Under the pieces are notes generated by a model. The model worked only from the letters and a program-made list of their open reading frames with translations, searched no databases and had not been told where the DNA came from. Source: Clostridiales bacterium (lineage in GTDB: Bacteria; Bacillota; Clostridia; Lachnospirales; Lachnospiraceae). Taken from it: a stretch of 64,000 nucleotides of DNA. This document shows positions 52,280 to 61,150 of the stretch, piece by piece; within the stretch, counting starts at the first letter, position 1; every line of letters begins with the position of its first letter. The translations under genes were made by a program, and so were the position numbers. The stretch lies in assembly GCA_021202925.1 (NCBI GenBank), contig JAJQCD010000009.1, positions 1 through 64,000 of the forward strand, written 5' to 3'.

Positions 52280-53701
52280 ATGGAACGAGAGAAAAAAACA
52301 CCCACATTCGGGTACGCATTATTTGTCACGTTACTTGCCTTTGCAGTTATCATGATCCCGGCAGTATTTCTGGGCGCAAAAACACAGCCGCTTTTCCTGA
52401 TCTCCTGGATCGTTTCCATTCCGTTCTGTATGCGGCTCGGATATACTTATAAGGAGCTTCAGCAAGGACTCCTGGCCTACTGCGCCAAGTCACTGGTTCC
52501 GATGACGATTGTTCTCTGCGTCGGATCCCTGATCGGAACCTGGAATGCCTGCGGAACCGTACCTATGATCACCAAGCTCGGCCTGATGACCATCAACCCG
52601 AAGTATTTCCTGGTAATCAGCTTCTTTATCTGTATTGTGTTTTCACTGTTTACCGGTACATCCTTCGGAACCTGCGGCACTGCCGGCGTCGCGCTGATGG
52701 GTGTTGGTCTCTCCATGGGGCTGAATCCTCTGGTTATCGCGGCTCCCATCATCGGCGGTGCTTACTTTGGTGACGCGATCTCTCCCCTCTCCGACAGCAC
52801 CAACTGTGCGGCAGGATCGGTAGGCGTCGATCTTTTTACCAGTATCGGTTATCAGGTATTTACCACTGCTCCGGCGGCATTGATCAGCGCAGCCATTTAC
52901 CTGATCTGGGGCATGAATATTGATACCAGCAGCATTGACCTCAGCAGCATCAATGAGGTTATCGTCGGAATCGAAGCCAATTACAAGCTGGGTATCGTAA
53001 CCCTGCTTCCCATGCTTGTTGTCCTGGTCATGCTTCTGAAGCGGATTCCGTCTATCCCCTCTATCCTCTGCGGCAGCATCTCCGGTCTGCTTGTCGCATG
53101 GCTGTATCAGGGACAGAGCTTAAAAAGTGTCATTCTCAGCATGTGGAGCGGATATACGCTGGAGTCCGACAATACCTTTATTGCCACGATCTTCAGCCGC
53201 GGTGGTATCACAAGCATGCAGGGAACCGCGTTTCTGTTCATCTTCGCCTTCGGGCTCTTTGGCATCCTGAGTACCGCCGGCATTATCGACAAAGTCGTAG
53301 AGCCTTTAATGAAGCGGGTAACCGGCCGCCTGAGCGGCACCATCTGTACGGTCATTCTTGGCTTTATTGCCAATGCCACCTCTGCATCCGGCAACTTCTC
53401 CTTCGTATTTACCGGCAACCTGATGACGCCGATTTACGAAAGAAACAATCTGAACAAATGGGACCTGACCCGCGCGATGTCGGTTGGCTGCCTTCTGAGC
53501 GGACTCCTGATTCCCTGGAACTCCAACCCGCTGACTGTAACCGGCTTCCTCGGAGTCGAAGCAGCAGACATGCTTCCATATATGTTCACCCCCATCATCA
53601 CCTGTGCTGTGCTTCTCTTCTTTACGAGTACAAACATCGACAAGAAGTTTTCAAAGCTTGCAAGGGAAACCGGGGAACAGCAGAAAAATTATTCAAATTA
53701 G
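52280..53701 (+). CDS. NhaC-family Na+/H+ antiporter-type transporter
   Basis: 473 residues from ATG 52280 (AAGGGGG upstream; the longer frame to 52166 overlaps the previous gene). Signature GGAYFGDAISPLSDSTNCAAG and FSLFTGTSFGTCGTAGVALMGVG identify the NhaC branch. Some members exchange organic acids or amino acids with Na+ or malate, so the catabolic setting suggests a substrate/product exchanger. Last gene of the operon; a strong hairpin follows. Confidence 0.93.
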   Translation: MEREKKTPTFGYALFVTLLAFAVIMIPAVFLGAKTQPLFLISWIVSIPFCMRLGYTYKELQQGLLAYCAKSLVPMTIVLCVGSLIGTWNACGTVPMITKLGLMTINPKYFLVISFFICIVFSLFTGTSFGTCGTAGVALMGVGLSMGLNPLVIAAPIIGGAYFGDAISPLSDSTNCAAGSVGVDLFTSIGYQVFTTAPAALISAAIYLIWGMNIDTSSIDLSSINEVIVGIEANYKLGIVTLLPMLVVLVMLLKRIPSIPSILCGSISGLLVAWLYQGQSLKSVILSMWSGYTLESDNTFIATIFSRGGITSMQGTAFLFIFAFGLFGILSTAGIIDKVVEPLMKRVTGRLSGTICTVILGFIANATSASGNFSFVFTGNLMTPIYERNNLNKWDLTRAMSVGCLLSGLLIPWNSNPLTVTGFLGVEAADMLPYMFTPIITCAVLLFFTSTNIDKKFSKLARETGEQQKNYSN

Positions 53702-53712
53702 TTTATGATGAA

Positions 53713-53750
53713 GGAGTACCCGGCCATTCTTTGGGATGGCCGGGTACTCC
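53713..53750 (+). terminator. 15-bp perfect hairpin after the catabolic operon
   Basis: GGAGTACCCGGCCAT (53713-53727) pairs exactly with ATGGCCGGGTACTCC (53736-53750). No T run follows, but the stem is strong and sits 12 bases past the stop. Confidence 0.7.
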
Positions 53751-53820
53751 TGCGTGATAGCACTGCCGTTTACGATCTCAATGTGAAGGAATACCTGAAG
53801 TCTCTCGCCTGCCCATCCAC

Positions 53821-54999
53821 TCAGCGGATCGTCTGATCCCCGTCCTTCGTGCAGTAATGCTTCTGCACCTGCAGCTTCTGCATCCATTCCTTCGTCTCTG
53901 GCGTCCGGTATGCGCCGCCCTCATTGTCCCAGAGCCATTGCGGACAGGGCCAGAGACAGACAGACGGGGCGATGGCCTGATAGACGTCTTCCTCCACACC
54001 GTTTTGTCCGTGATGCGCCATCTGCACCAGATCTGATTTCAGATCGCCGTTCGTCTCCGCAAGCAGCCACTCGCCGCCCAACTTCTGCAGATCCCCCAGA
54101 AACAGGATCGAAACGTCGTTCACGACCATGCGGTAGGCGATGGAAGCATCGTTGCCATCCCGTTCACCGACATGCTCCGCATCCGGCTCATAGCGGTCAT
54201 TCATGACCGTCACCGTCACATCGTCAATGGTGATGACGTCGCCCTTTGCGACTGTCTGTCGCTTTTCTGCGGGAATCTCATCCAGGTAACTGAGAATCGA
54301 TCCCGCTGTACCGATATCGCCGAGTTCATGCACCATGTACCAGTCCAGATCGGCAAAATTATAATAGATATGGTCGATCGTAATCCCCGTATCCGTGCCC
54401 TCGTATTCCTCCGTCAGGAGTTTGAGCAGAGCGCCTACATGATCGGTATGCGCGTGGGTCAGAAACCAGGCGCTGACACGGCCACCGCGCGCGCGAATGT
54501 TCTCCATCAGATAATCGCCGTCCTCCCAGCGCCCGCCATCCACAACAATCAGACTGCCCGCCGCCGTCTCCAGGAGAAAGGACATCATCTGCCCCTCCGT
54601 CCGGGAGGCCAGCATGGTGAGCGTCGCTCCGCCAAGCATGGGAATGTCGTCCCGCTCTGACTCCGGCTTCTCTCCCTCTGTGATGATCTCTGTGGCAAAC
54701 GCATCGCCAGTTTCTCCATCCGACTCTGTAATCGCCGCATCATCCACTGCCGTTTCCGTATTTGTTGCCGCCACAGCAACCGTTCGCTCTGCGAAGATCC
54801 CCTCCCCCGCCTGCCTGCCGAACCGTGTGCCGATACAGACCATTCCCGCTCCAGCCAAAAGCAGTGCCGCCAAAAGCAATCCTGCTTGGACTGGCACTCT
54901 TTTCCCTCTCCGTCCCGCGCGTCTCCGGCTGCGCCCTCTGTTTTGCCGGTCTCTCATCCTGTCTCCCATATATCCTGTACTCCTGCTCTCGTCATTCAT
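53821..54999 (-). CDS. MBL-fold hydrolase with N-terminal membrane anchor
   Basis: About 392 residues. After a basic Arg-rich start comes one membrane segment (AGLLLAALLLAGAGMVCIG), then an acidic linker. The metallo-beta-lactamase domain follows: SLIVVDGGRWEDGDYL, metal site LTHAHTDHVGALLKL, ILFLGDLQKLGGEWL, and MAHHGQNG. It resembles the C-terminal domain of ComEC, but alone and extracellular. The start is uncertain between 54999, 54966 (AGGAG upstream) and 54954. No late competence genes are adjacent. Function unknown; secreted nuclease or phosphodiesterase is possible. Confidence 0.85.
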   Translation of the reverse strand: MNDESRSTGYMGDRMRDRQNRGRSRRRAGRRGKRVPVQAGLLLAALLLAGAGMVCIGTRFGRQAGEGIFAERTVAVAATNTETAVDDAAITESDGETGDAFATEIITEGEKPESERDDIPMLGGATLTMLASRTEGQMMSFLLETAAGSLIVVDGGRWEDGDYLMENIRARGGRVSAWFLTHAHTDHVGALLKLLTEEYEGTDTGITIDHIYYNFADLDWYMVHELGDIGTAGSILSYLDEIPAEKRQTVAKGDVITIDDVTVTVMNDRYEPDAEHVGERDGNDASIAYRMVVNDVSILFLGDLQKLGGEWLLAETNGDLKSDLVQMAHHGQNGVEEDVYQAIAPSVCLWPCPQWLWDNEGGAYRTPETKEWMQKLQVQKHYCTKDGDQTIR

Positions 55000-55165
55000 C
55001 CCGCCGTCTCATCATACCAGAAATCTGCCCGTTCGGATACCCTCTTCATAAAATCGCAAACAAATTCTTCTTGCAATTTCTCCCACATCATGATACGATG
55101 TTCAGGAAATTATTTATTTCAATATTTTTGAACACGGCTGTTGCCGTGGCCGGAGGTGCCCGTAC

Positions 55166-56731
55166 ATGAAACATAACGACAGATCACATTCCCTGTTCGA
55201 TCAGCTCGACCTCTTTGATACGGTCATTCCTTTTCTGGTCATCCTCGCGCTGTGCGCCTGGTTCGTCGCCAATCCGGAAGGCTCTTCCCGGATGCTGGCG
55301 TCCATCCGCTTCTTCCTCGGCGACCGGATGGGCAGCTACTACCTGATCATCGGCCTGGGGGTCTTTCTCTGTTCTCTGTATCTCGCATATTCCAGATACG
55401 GTGCAATCCGGCTGGGGGACCAGAAAAAGCCCCGCTATTCCACCTTCCAGTGGGGATCCATGATGTTCACTGCCGGTCTTGCGGCTGATATTCTCTTTTA
55501 TTCCTGCTGTGAATGGATGCTTTATGCCACAGATCCGCACATCGCCGAAATGGGCGCCATGCAGGACTGGGCCGCCACATATCCGCTGTTTCACTGGGGA
55601 CCGATCCCATGGGCGTTCTATCTGGTTCTCTCCGTGGCCTTTGGTTTCATGCTGCACGTCCGCAAGCGCGACAAACAGAAATACTCCGAATCCTGCCGGG
55701 CGATTCTGGGCGCACGCGTCGACGGCTGGGCCGGACGCCTCATCGACCTGATCGCCGTATTCGCACTGTTAGCCGGAACCGCTACGACCTTTTCCCTGGC
55801 GACGCCCCTGCTCTCAACCGCAATCAGCCGCGTCACCGGCCTCAAACAGACCACCATGCTGACAATTGTCATTCTGATCCTGATCTGCGCCATCTACACC
55901 TTCGCCGTCTACTTCGGCATGAAGGGCGTACAGGTAGCAGCGGCGTCCTGCACCTATCTGTTCTTTGCCCTGCTGGCCTATGTGTTTCTGTTCGGCGGAG
56001 AGACACGCTTCATCGTCGAAACCACCATCACCGCCATCGGCAACCTGACACAGAATTTCATCCATCTGGCCACCTGGACAGACACGCTCCGCACCACCTC
56101 ATTCCCCCAGAACTGGACGATTTTCTACTGGGCATACTGGATGGTCTGGTGCGTCGCCGTCCCCTTCTTCATCGGTTATATCAGCCAGGGGCGCACCATC
56201 CGCCAGACCATTCTGGGCGGCTACCTCTACTGTCTCGCGAGCACTTTTACCTCCTTCTCCATCATGGGAGATTACGGACTCGCTCTCCAGATGCAGGGGA
56301 AGCTCGACGTGCTGACACATTATGCCGAGACCGGCGATCTGAATACCTCCATCATCTGTGTGCTGGAACAGCTTCCCTTGTCCGGTCTGGTGCTCATCCT
56401 GCTGATCCTGTGTATGGTCACCTTCTACGCCACATCCTTTGACTCCATCACCATGGTCGCTTCCGCCTACACCTACCGGCAGCTTCATTATGGAGAAGAA
56501 CCAGATAAACGGGTGCGACTGTTCTGGTCCGTATTTCTGATCCTCCTGCCGCTCGCCCTGATCTTCTCAGAGAACTCCATGGCGAATCTGCAGAGCGTAT
56601 CGATCATCGCCGCCTTTCCCGTCGGAATCATCATGATCCTGATCATGGCCAGCTTCTTTAAGGACGCCAACGCATATCTCCGGGAGACCGGCTCTGCATC
56701 CCGGGGGCCAGATTCCGGCGACAGGGAATAA
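55166..56731 (+). CDS. BCCT family transporter
   Basis: 521 residues, 12 membrane segments. BCCT features: RYGAIRLGDQKKPRYSTFQWGSMMFTAGLAADILFYSCCEWM, FHWGPIPWAFYL, and WTIFYWAYWMVWCVAVPFFIGYISQGRTIRQ, which is the conserved substrate-site region. Imports betaine, carnitine or choline-type compounds. It is rather short at the N- and C-termini, without a long osmosensing tail. GGAGGTG is upstream of the ATG. Single gene. Confidence 0.95.
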   Translation: MKHNDRSHSLFDQLDLFDTVIPFLVILALCAWFVANPEGSSRMLASIRFFLGDRMGSYYLIIGLGVFLCSLYLAYSRYGAIRLGDQKKPRYSTFQWGSMMFTAGLAADILFYSCCEWMLYATDPHIAEMGAMQDWAATYPLFHWGPIPWAFYLVLSVAFGFMLHVRKRDKQKYSESCRAILGARVDGWAGRLIDLIAVFALLAGTATTFSLATPLLSTAISRVTGLKQTTMLTIVILILICAIYTFAVYFGMKGVQVAAASCTYLFFALLAYVFLFGGETRFIVETTITAIGNLTQNFIHLATWTDTLRTTSFPQNWTIFYWAYWMVWCVAVPFFIGYISQGRTIRQTILGGYLYCLASTFTSFSIMGDYGLALQMQGKLDVLTHYAETGDLNTSIICVLEQLPLSGLVLILLILCMVTFYATSFDSITMVASAYTYRQLHYGEEPDKRVRLFWSVFLILLPLALIFSENSMANLQSVSIIAAFPVGIIMILIMASFFKDANAYLRETGSASRGPDSGDRE

Positions 56732-56742
56732 GCAGTCAGACG

Positions 56743-56794
56743 ATGCGCCGCAGTCTCCATATGGCCAGTATTCCGACAGGGGACTGCGGCGCAT
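56743..56794 (+). terminator. Hairpin downstream of the BCCT gene
   Basis: ATGCGCCGCAGTC (56743-56755) pairs with GACTGCGGCGCAT (56782-56794), perfect 13 bp with a long loop. Confidence 0.55.
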
Positions 56795-56956
56795 GAACGC
56801 TTATCCGGACACAGGCCCGTCAGGAAACGTCCTCTCTCCTCCTGTCAAAACTGCCCCCTGTCTCAGTATAACAAATCACAAAAACCCTGGCAAGATACTC
56901 CGCACGGACAGGACGTTTTTCCTGCTGGAAGATATCGGAACTTTTCTCGATTCCGC

Positions 56957-56985
56957 TTGACAGAAAGAATAATCAGTGCTAAACT
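56957..56985 (+). promoter_or_regulatory. Cold shock gene promoter
   Basis: TTGACA (56957-56962), 17 bases, TAAACT (56980-56985). The resulting leader would be about 150 bases long. Confidence 0.65.
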
Positions 56986-57015
56986 AAATGCGTATTTTGA
57001 TTTGAGCTTTTGATT

Positions 57016-57067
57016 CACATATTTTTGTAAGTCATGAAGACCAATTCACGACTTACAAAAATATGTG
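57016..57067 (+). terminator. 18-bp hairpin with U tract in the cold shock leader
   Basis: CACATATTTTTGTAAGTC (57016-57033) and GACTTACAAAAATATGTG (57050-57067) are perfect complements and are followed by ATTTTTTATT. In the leader RNA this looks like a terminator or attenuator ahead of the coding region. Confidence 0.7.
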
Positions 57068-57093
57068 ATTTTTTATTACAGGCCGTTTTTTAA

Positions 57094-57140
57094 ACCTCCT
57101 GTAGTAAGATACATATTTATTTTTATCTTTTATAGGAGGT
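57094..57140 (+). promoter_or_regulatory. Anti-Shine-Dalgarno element of the cold shock mRNA
   Basis: ACCTCCT (57094-57100) can pair with the Shine-Dalgarno AGGAGGT (57134-57140), with extra T-A pairs beyond, and would hide the ribosome site of the gene at 57147. This is a plausible temperature-dependent switch. Confidence 0.5.
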
Positions 57141-57146
57141 AGTACC

Positions 57147-57353
57147 ATGAACAAGGGTACCGTAAAGTGGTTCAATGCAACTAAGGGATATGGATTCATC
57201 ACGAATGATGAGACCGGTGAGGAAGTATTCGTACATTTCTCCGGCATCATCGCTGATGGCTATAAGACTCTGGACGATGGCCAGAAGGTAACCTTCGATA
57301 CTGCAGAGGGAAATCGTGGCCTGCAGGCGGTTAACGTTCGCGTTCAGGCTTAA
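57147..57353 (+). CDS. Cold shock protein, CspA family
   Basis: 68 residues with RNP1 KGYGFITN and RNP2 VFVHFSGI on the five-stranded OB fold ([15 protein letters not shown]). Acts as an RNA chaperone. A strong TATAGGAGG site lies before the ATG. The leader contains an upstream hairpin with U tract and an anti-Shine-Dalgarno sequence, so expression is probably controlled after transcription starts. A terminator follows at 57377-57419. Confidence 0.96.
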   Translation: MNKGTVKWFNATKGYGFITNDETGEEVFVHFSGIIADGYKTLDDGQKVTFDTAEGNRGLQAVNVRVQA

Positions 57354-57376
57354 AAGTAGATATTTGCTGGCAACCG

Positions 57377-57419
57377 GAAAAAAGGTGTCTGAAAACAATA
57401 CTTTTCAGACACCTTTTTT
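57377..57419 (+). terminator. Terminator of the cold shock gene
   Basis: AAAAAGGTGTCTGAAAA pairs with TTTTCAGACACCTTTTTT; strong stem with T run on both strands. Confidence 0.9.
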
Positions 57420-57475
57420 GTTTGTCATGGGAAACGACTATGCCAGACTCCGTGAACCGGAGAGGGACTCGATTT

Positions 57476-57513
57476 AAAAAGGCGGGATACATCAATCGGT
57501 ATCCCGCCTTTTT
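57476..57513 (-). terminator. Terminator of the rplJL operon
   Basis: AAAAAGGCGGGATAC (57476-57490) and GTATCCCGCCTTTTT (57499-57513), perfect 15-bp stem, T run on the minus strand; lies 20 bases past the rplL stop. Confidence 0.9.
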
Positions 57514-57532
57514 ATCTTCCGGTTGCAATCGC

Positions 57533-57907
57533 TTACTTCAGGGTAACCTTCGCGCCCTCAGCCTCCAGCTTGGTCTTCAGACCCTCAGCCTCTTCCTTGG
57601 AAACGCCTTCCTTGATGACCTTCGGAGCGTTGTCAACAACATCCTTCGCTTCCTTCAGGCCAAGACCAGTTGCCTCACGGACAGCCTTGATGACCTTAAC
57701 CTTGTTCGGGCCGATCTCAGTCAGCTCAACGTCAAACTCGGTCTTCTCCTCAGCCGCCTCTGCTGCCGGGCCTGCTGCCGCTACGACAACGCCTGCTGCT
57801 GCAGATACGCCAAACTCTTCCTCACAAGCCTTAACCAGCTCGTTCAGTTCCAATACAGACAGTTCCTTGATAGCTTCGATAAACTCAGCGGTAGTTAACT
57901 TTGCCAT
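57533..57907 (-). CDS. rplL: Ribosomal protein L7/L12
   Basis: 124 residues from ATG 57907 (GGAGG upstream). N-terminal dimerisation part [30 protein letters not shown], Ala-rich hinge, and the C-terminal factor-binding domain [38 protein letters not shown]. Forms the stalk that recruits translation factors, bound to L10. Cotranscribed with rplJ. Confidence 0.98.
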   Translation of the reverse strand: MAKLTTAEFIEAIKELSVLELNELVKACEEEFGVSAAAGVVVAAAGPAAEAAEEKTEFDVELTEIGPNKVKVIKAVREATGLGLKEAKDVVDNAPKVIKEGVSKEEAEGLKTKLEAEGAKVTLK

Positions 57908-57993
57908 TTCATTTTCCTCCATTTAAAAATTGAATACATTTTGTCGGGACGGGACAACCCCGCCCGGAATCGCAATAAATCGCAATAAGGACA

Positions 57994-58515
57994 TTAAGCC
58001 TCGGCTGCTGCCTCCGGCTCTGCCGCGCCGCCGCCCTGCTTCTCGGCGATCTGGTTCAGTACGCGGGCAAGATTCGTAATCGGGGACTGCATGCTGCCAA
58101 ACAGACGACCCAGAAGAACTTCTCTGGACGGAATGGTTGCAATCACCTGCATGCCGGCCGCGTCATAATAGGTACCTTCCACAACGCCGCCCTTGATCTC
58201 CAGCTTGTCTGCCTTCTTCGCGAACTCAGCGAGAAGTCTGGCCGGAATGGTTGCGTCATCTTTGGAAACAGCGATTGCCGTCGGTCCCTCAAGATTCGGA
58301 GCCAGGGCAGAAAATGCAGTTCCCTCGGCAGCACGCTTGATCAGGGTGTTCTTATAAACCTTATAAGAAACACCGGCTTCTCTGAGCGTCTTGCGCAGCT
58401 CGGTATCCTGGGCAACGGTAAGTCCGCGATAGTCAACGACCACTGCAGTTGCAGCGCCGTCCAGCAGCGCAGAGATCTCATCAACGATCGGCTGCTTTAA
58501 CTCTACTTTTGCCAT
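57994..58515 (-). CDS. rplJ: Ribosomal protein L10
   Basis: 173 residues: [56 protein letters not shown] is typical. The C-terminal helix for L12 dimers ends [21 protein letters not shown]. It carries the L7/L12 stalk and in Firmicutes represses its own operon by binding the leader RNA. A leader with a terminator-like hairpin lies upstream. Confidence 0.98.
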   Translation of the reverse strand: MAKVELKQPIVDEISALLDGAATAVVVDYRGLTVAQDTELRKTLREAGVSYKVYKNTLIKRAAEGTAFSALAPNLEGPTAIAVSKDDATIPARLLAEFAKKADKLEIKGGVVEGTYYDAAGMQVIATIPSREVLLGRLFGSMQSPITNLARVLNQIAEKQGGGAAEPEAAAEA

Positions 58516-58552
58516 GAATAAGTCTACCTCCTGTAATAATTTGCAGACTGCA

Positions 58553-58588
58553 GAAAAAAGGTCTCTCCATCCGCAGACGGAGAGACCC
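58553..58588 (-). terminator. Attenuator-like hairpin in the L10 leader
   Basis: GGTCTCTCC (58561-58569) pairs with GGAGAGACC (58580-58588), followed on the minus strand by TTTTTTCTGC. It lies between the rplJ promoter (58682-58710) and rplJ, as expected for an L10 leader with attenuation. Confidence 0.8.
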
Positions 58589-58675
58589 TACAAACTCTTC
58601 ATAAGATTGTATGTTCCTCGGCAGGCGGTGATAACCTTACGCCTTACGGCGCCTGCTGTCTTCGACAGTCAATAC
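58589..58675 (-). ncRNA. L10 leader RNA, upstream part
   Basis: The stretch between the rplJ promoter and the attenuator contains GGCGCCGTAAGGCGTAAGG and CCGCCTGCC-type pairing, with ATGTTCCTCGG. This matches the position and general make-up of the L10-L12 binding leader in Firmicutes; the exact fold was not computed. Confidence 0.5.
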
Positions 58676-58681
58676 TTGTGT

Positions 58682-58710
58682 ATGATAACATACTATATCT
58701 GGATTGTCAA
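58682..58710 (-). promoter_or_regulatory. rplJ-rplL promoter
   Basis: Minus-strand TTGACA (58710-58705) and TATCAT (58687-58682), 17-base spacing. Confidence 0.7.
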
Positions 58711-58725
58711 TCACAAGTTTTTCGA

Positions 58726-59421
58726 TCAGTTCGTGATCTTCAGGACATTCAGCTTGACGCCCGGTCCCATCGTCGCGCTCAGAGTCGCGTTCTTGATAAA
58801 CGCACCCTTTACAGCGGCCGGTCTTGCCTTGTTGATTGCATCCATAAGCGCCTGGAAGTTGTCCGCTAACTGTTCTTCTGTGAAAGAAGCTTTGCCCACT
58901 GGCACGTGGATAATATTGGTCTTGTCAAGTCTGTACTCAACCTTACCGGCTTTGATATCGTTGATCGCCTTGGTCACATCCTGGGTGACTGTGCCGGCCT
59001 TCGGGTTCGGCATCAGGCCCTTCGGTCCAAGGATACGACCCAGACGTCCGACGACGCCCATCATGTCCGGTGTGGCAACCGCCACATCGAAATCCAGCCA
59101 GCCTTCATGCTGAATCTTCGGAACCAGCTCTTCCGCACCCACATAGTCCGCACCGGCAGCCAGAGCCTCATCCGCCTTCACGCCTTTTGCGAACACAAGG
59201 ATACGAACCTTCTTGCCGGTACCGTGCGGCAGAACAACTGCGCCACGGATCTGCTGATCCGCATGACGTCCGTCGCAACCGGTTCTCAGGTGAACTTCAA
59301 TGGTCTCATCAAATTTTGCAACCGCGGTCTTCTTGACCAGCGCGATCGCTTCCGCTACATCATAAGCAGTGGAACGGTCGACTGCCTTCGCCGCCTCTGC
59401 ATATCTCTTTCCATGTTTCAT
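58726..59421 (-). CDS. rplA: Ribosomal protein L1
   Basis: 231 residues: [80 protein letters not shown] and the C-terminal STTMGPG-like [19 protein letters not shown]. Binds 23S rRNA at the L1 stalk and usually represses the rplK-rplA mRNA. Separated from rplK by a short spacer that contains a 29-base repeat. Confidence 0.98.
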   Translation of the reverse strand: MKHGKRYAEAAKAVDRSTAYDVAEAIALVKKTAVAKFDETIEVHLRTGCDGRHADQQIRGAVVLPHGTGKKVRILVFAKGVKADEALAAGADYVGAEELVPKIQHEGWLDFDVAVATPDMMGVVGRLGRILGPKGLMPNPKAGTVTQDVTKAINDIKAGKVEYRLDKTNIIHVPVGKASFTEEQLADNFQALMDAINKARPAAVKGAFIKNATLSATMGPGVKLNVLKITN

Positions 59422-59437
59422 GATAAATAACCTCCTA

Positions 59438-59466
59438 GTGGTATTGTCGGGGATGTCCCTCCCACG
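59438..59466 (-). repeat. 29-base leader element upstream of rplA
   Basis: Identical to the element at 59918-59946 upstream of rplK. On the mRNA it can fold as GTGG...CCAC around GGGACATCCC and ends next to the Shine-Dalgarno sequence, so it may be a control site for L1 or simply a conserved duplication. Confidence 0.75.
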
Positions 59467-59472
59467 TGTATA

Positions 59473-59898
59473 TTACTCTTCTACGGTGATGCCCATGCTT
59501 CTCGCGGTGCCTGCGATCATGCTCATCGCCGCTTCCAGGCTTGCCGCGTTCAAATCGGGCATCTTGGTCTCAGCGATCTTCTGCAGGTCAGCCTTGGAAA
59601 TCGAAGCCACCTTCGTCTTGTTCGGGGTTGCGGAACCGGATTTGATCTTGCATGCTTTCTTCAGCAAAACAGCTGCCGGCGGAGTCTTGGTAATGAAGCT
59701 GAAGCTTCTGTCCGCGTAAACCGTGATCACAACCGGGATAATCAGATCACCCTGGTCAGCGGTTCTCGCGTTGAACTCCTTGGTAAACTGCACAATGTTC
59801 ACACCGTGCTGGCCCAGCGCCGGACCAACTGGCGGAGCCGGAGTCGCCTTGCCTGCCGGAATCTGTAATTTGATGTAACCAGTTACTTTCTTTGCCAT
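59473..59898 (-). CDS. rplK: Ribosomal protein L11
   Basis: 141 residues: [44 protein letters not shown] with the proline-rich switch, and the C-terminal RNA-binding [25 protein letters not shown] and ARSMGITV. Binds the GTPase-associated region of 23S rRNA. AGGAGGT lies before the ATG. Confidence 0.98.
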   Translation of the reverse strand: MAKKVTGYIKLQIPAGKATPAPPVGPALGQHGVNIVQFTKEFNARTADQGDLIIPVVITVYADRSFSFITKTPPAAVLLKKACKIKSGSATPNKTKVASISKADLQKIAETKMPDLNAASLEAAMSMIAGTARSMGITVEE

Positions 59899-59917
59899 GA
59901 TAATGACCTCCTATAAT

Positions 59918-59946
59918 GTGGTATTGTCGGGGATGTCCCTCCCACG
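59918..59946 (-). repeat. 29-base leader element upstream of rplK
   Basis: Exact copy of 59438-59466, at the same distance from the Shine-Dalgarno site. No ORF between 59899 and 60009. Confidence 0.75.
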
Positions 59947-60009
59947 GACCGGTATCGCACCGGCCTCCTTCATTTCCTGTGACGCCTGCGCTGCGGACAC
60001 AGCCTGTCG

Positions 60010-60525
60010 TCACTTTCTGCGAACTTCTGTGAAGTTCAACTCGACCGGTGTCTCACGGCCGAACATTTCGACACTGATTGTCAGGGTCTTCTTCGCTTCG
60101 TTGATCGACTTGATTGCACCGACGGTATCCTTCCATGCGCCGCCTGTCACCACGATGACATCGCCAACCTCATAGCTGGAAATCGTCTCTTTCCTTGCAA
60201 ATCCAAGACTCTCCATCTCTGCCTCGCTCAAGGGTACCGGTTTCGAGCCCGGGCCGACAAAACCGGTCACGCCGCGGGTGTTGCGCACGACATACCAGGT
60301 GTCGTCATTCATTACCATATGAATGAGCACATAGCCGGGAAACATCTTGTGATCCGCCAGCTTCTCTACCCCGTTCTTCAGTTCGGAGACCTCAAGCATC
60401 GGGACAGAGACCTCCAGGATCTGATCCTGCAGCTTCCGGTTCTCGATCGTCTTCTCAAGATCGACCTTTACCTTGTTCTCATAGCCTGAATAGGTATGCA
60501 CGACATACCATTTCGCGTCTGCCAT
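60010..60525 (-). CDS. nusG: Transcription termination/antitermination protein NusG
   Basis: 171 residues: AKWYVVHTYSGYENKVKVDLEKTIENR at the start, MFPGYVLIHMVMNDDTWYVVRNTRGVTGFVG, and a C-terminal KOW domain FEVGDVIVVTGGAWKDTVGAIKSINEAKKTLTISVEMFGRETPVELNF. Modulates RNA polymerase elongation and couples to ribosome or Rho. Between secE and rplK as usual in Firmicutes. Confidence 0.98.
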   Translation of the reverse strand: MADAKWYVVHTYSGYENKVKVDLEKTIENRKLQDQILEVSVPMLEVSELKNGVEKLADHKMFPGYVLIHMVMNDDTWYVVRNTRGVTGFVGPGSKPVPLSEAEMESLGFARKETISSYEVGDVIVVTGGAWKDTVGAIKSINEAKKTLTISVEMFGRETPVELNFTEVRRK

Positions 60526-60546
60526 CTCACATCACCCTCACATTCA

Positions 60547-60777
60547 TCAAATAATGAAACTGAAACCATACTTGAAGATGAGATCCAGGATCGCAATCAC
60601 GACACCCAATACCAGGGTAATCGCCACCACGACAGCCGTCTGCTTGCCGACGGTCACCCGGTCAGGCCATATGACTTTCTTGAACTCAGTTTTGAAACCC
60701 TTCCAAAAACTCACGACCACGTTCGGTTTCGCAGCCTTCTCGTTTTTGTTCTCAGTCTTTTCTGTAGCCTCTGCCAT
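60547..60777 (-). CDS. secE: Preprotein translocase subunit SecE
   Basis: 76 residues with a charged N-terminus and one membrane helix. Signature VVSFWKGFKTEFKKVIWPDRVTVGKQTAVVVAITLVLGVVIAILDLIF is the SecE pattern. It clamps SecY. Between rpmG and nusG. Confidence 0.97.
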   Translation of the reverse strand: MAEATEKTENKNEKAAKPNVVVSFWKGFKTEFKKVIWPDRVTVGKQTAVVVAITLVLGVVIAILDLIFKYGFSFII

Positions 60778-60789
60778 TGCTCACACTCC

Positions 60790-60939
60790 TTACTTCGTTT
60801 CCTTGTGTAAAGTATGTCTCTTGCAGAATCTACAATACTTTTTTGTCTCCATGCGATCCGGATGGGTTTTCTTATCCTTCGTCATGTTGTAGTTACGTTG
60901 CTTGCACTCCGTACATGCCAGTGTAATCCTTGTGCGCAC
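60790..60939 (-). CDS. rpmG: Ribosomal protein L33
   Basis: 49 residues from GTG 60939 with GGAGGTGG upstream: [17 protein letters not shown], then [17 protein letters not shown]. The four Cys (CTEC, CRFC) make this a zinc-binding form of L33, the usual partner of secE-nusG in Firmicutes. Stop at 60790; secE follows after 12 bases. Confidence 0.97.
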   Translation of the reverse strand: MRTRITLACTECKQRNYNMTKDKKTHPDRMETKKYCRFCKRHTLHKETK

Positions 60940-61054
60940 GACTTCCACCTCCACTTAATTTTTGGTTTTTCAGCCGTTTTTCCATGCCAGTCTTCTCCCT
61001 GCCGGGACAATTTTTGCGCATAAAAAAGACCTGAGCTCTTCCATTCGCCACATT

Positions 61055-61083
61055 ACTATAACATAGATAGAAATATCCGTCAA
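61055..61083 (-). promoter_or_regulatory. rpmG-secE-nusG promoter
   Basis: Minus-strand TTGACG (61083-61078) and TATAGT (61060-61055), 17-base spacing. The region 60940-61245 otherwise contains only the hairpin at 61151-61244. Confidence 0.7.
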
Positions 61084-61150
61084 GCCCTGATTTTCTGTAG
61101 CCATTCAAAAATCCTCATCTGTAAAGTTAAACTCTATCCAGGAGAACGGA

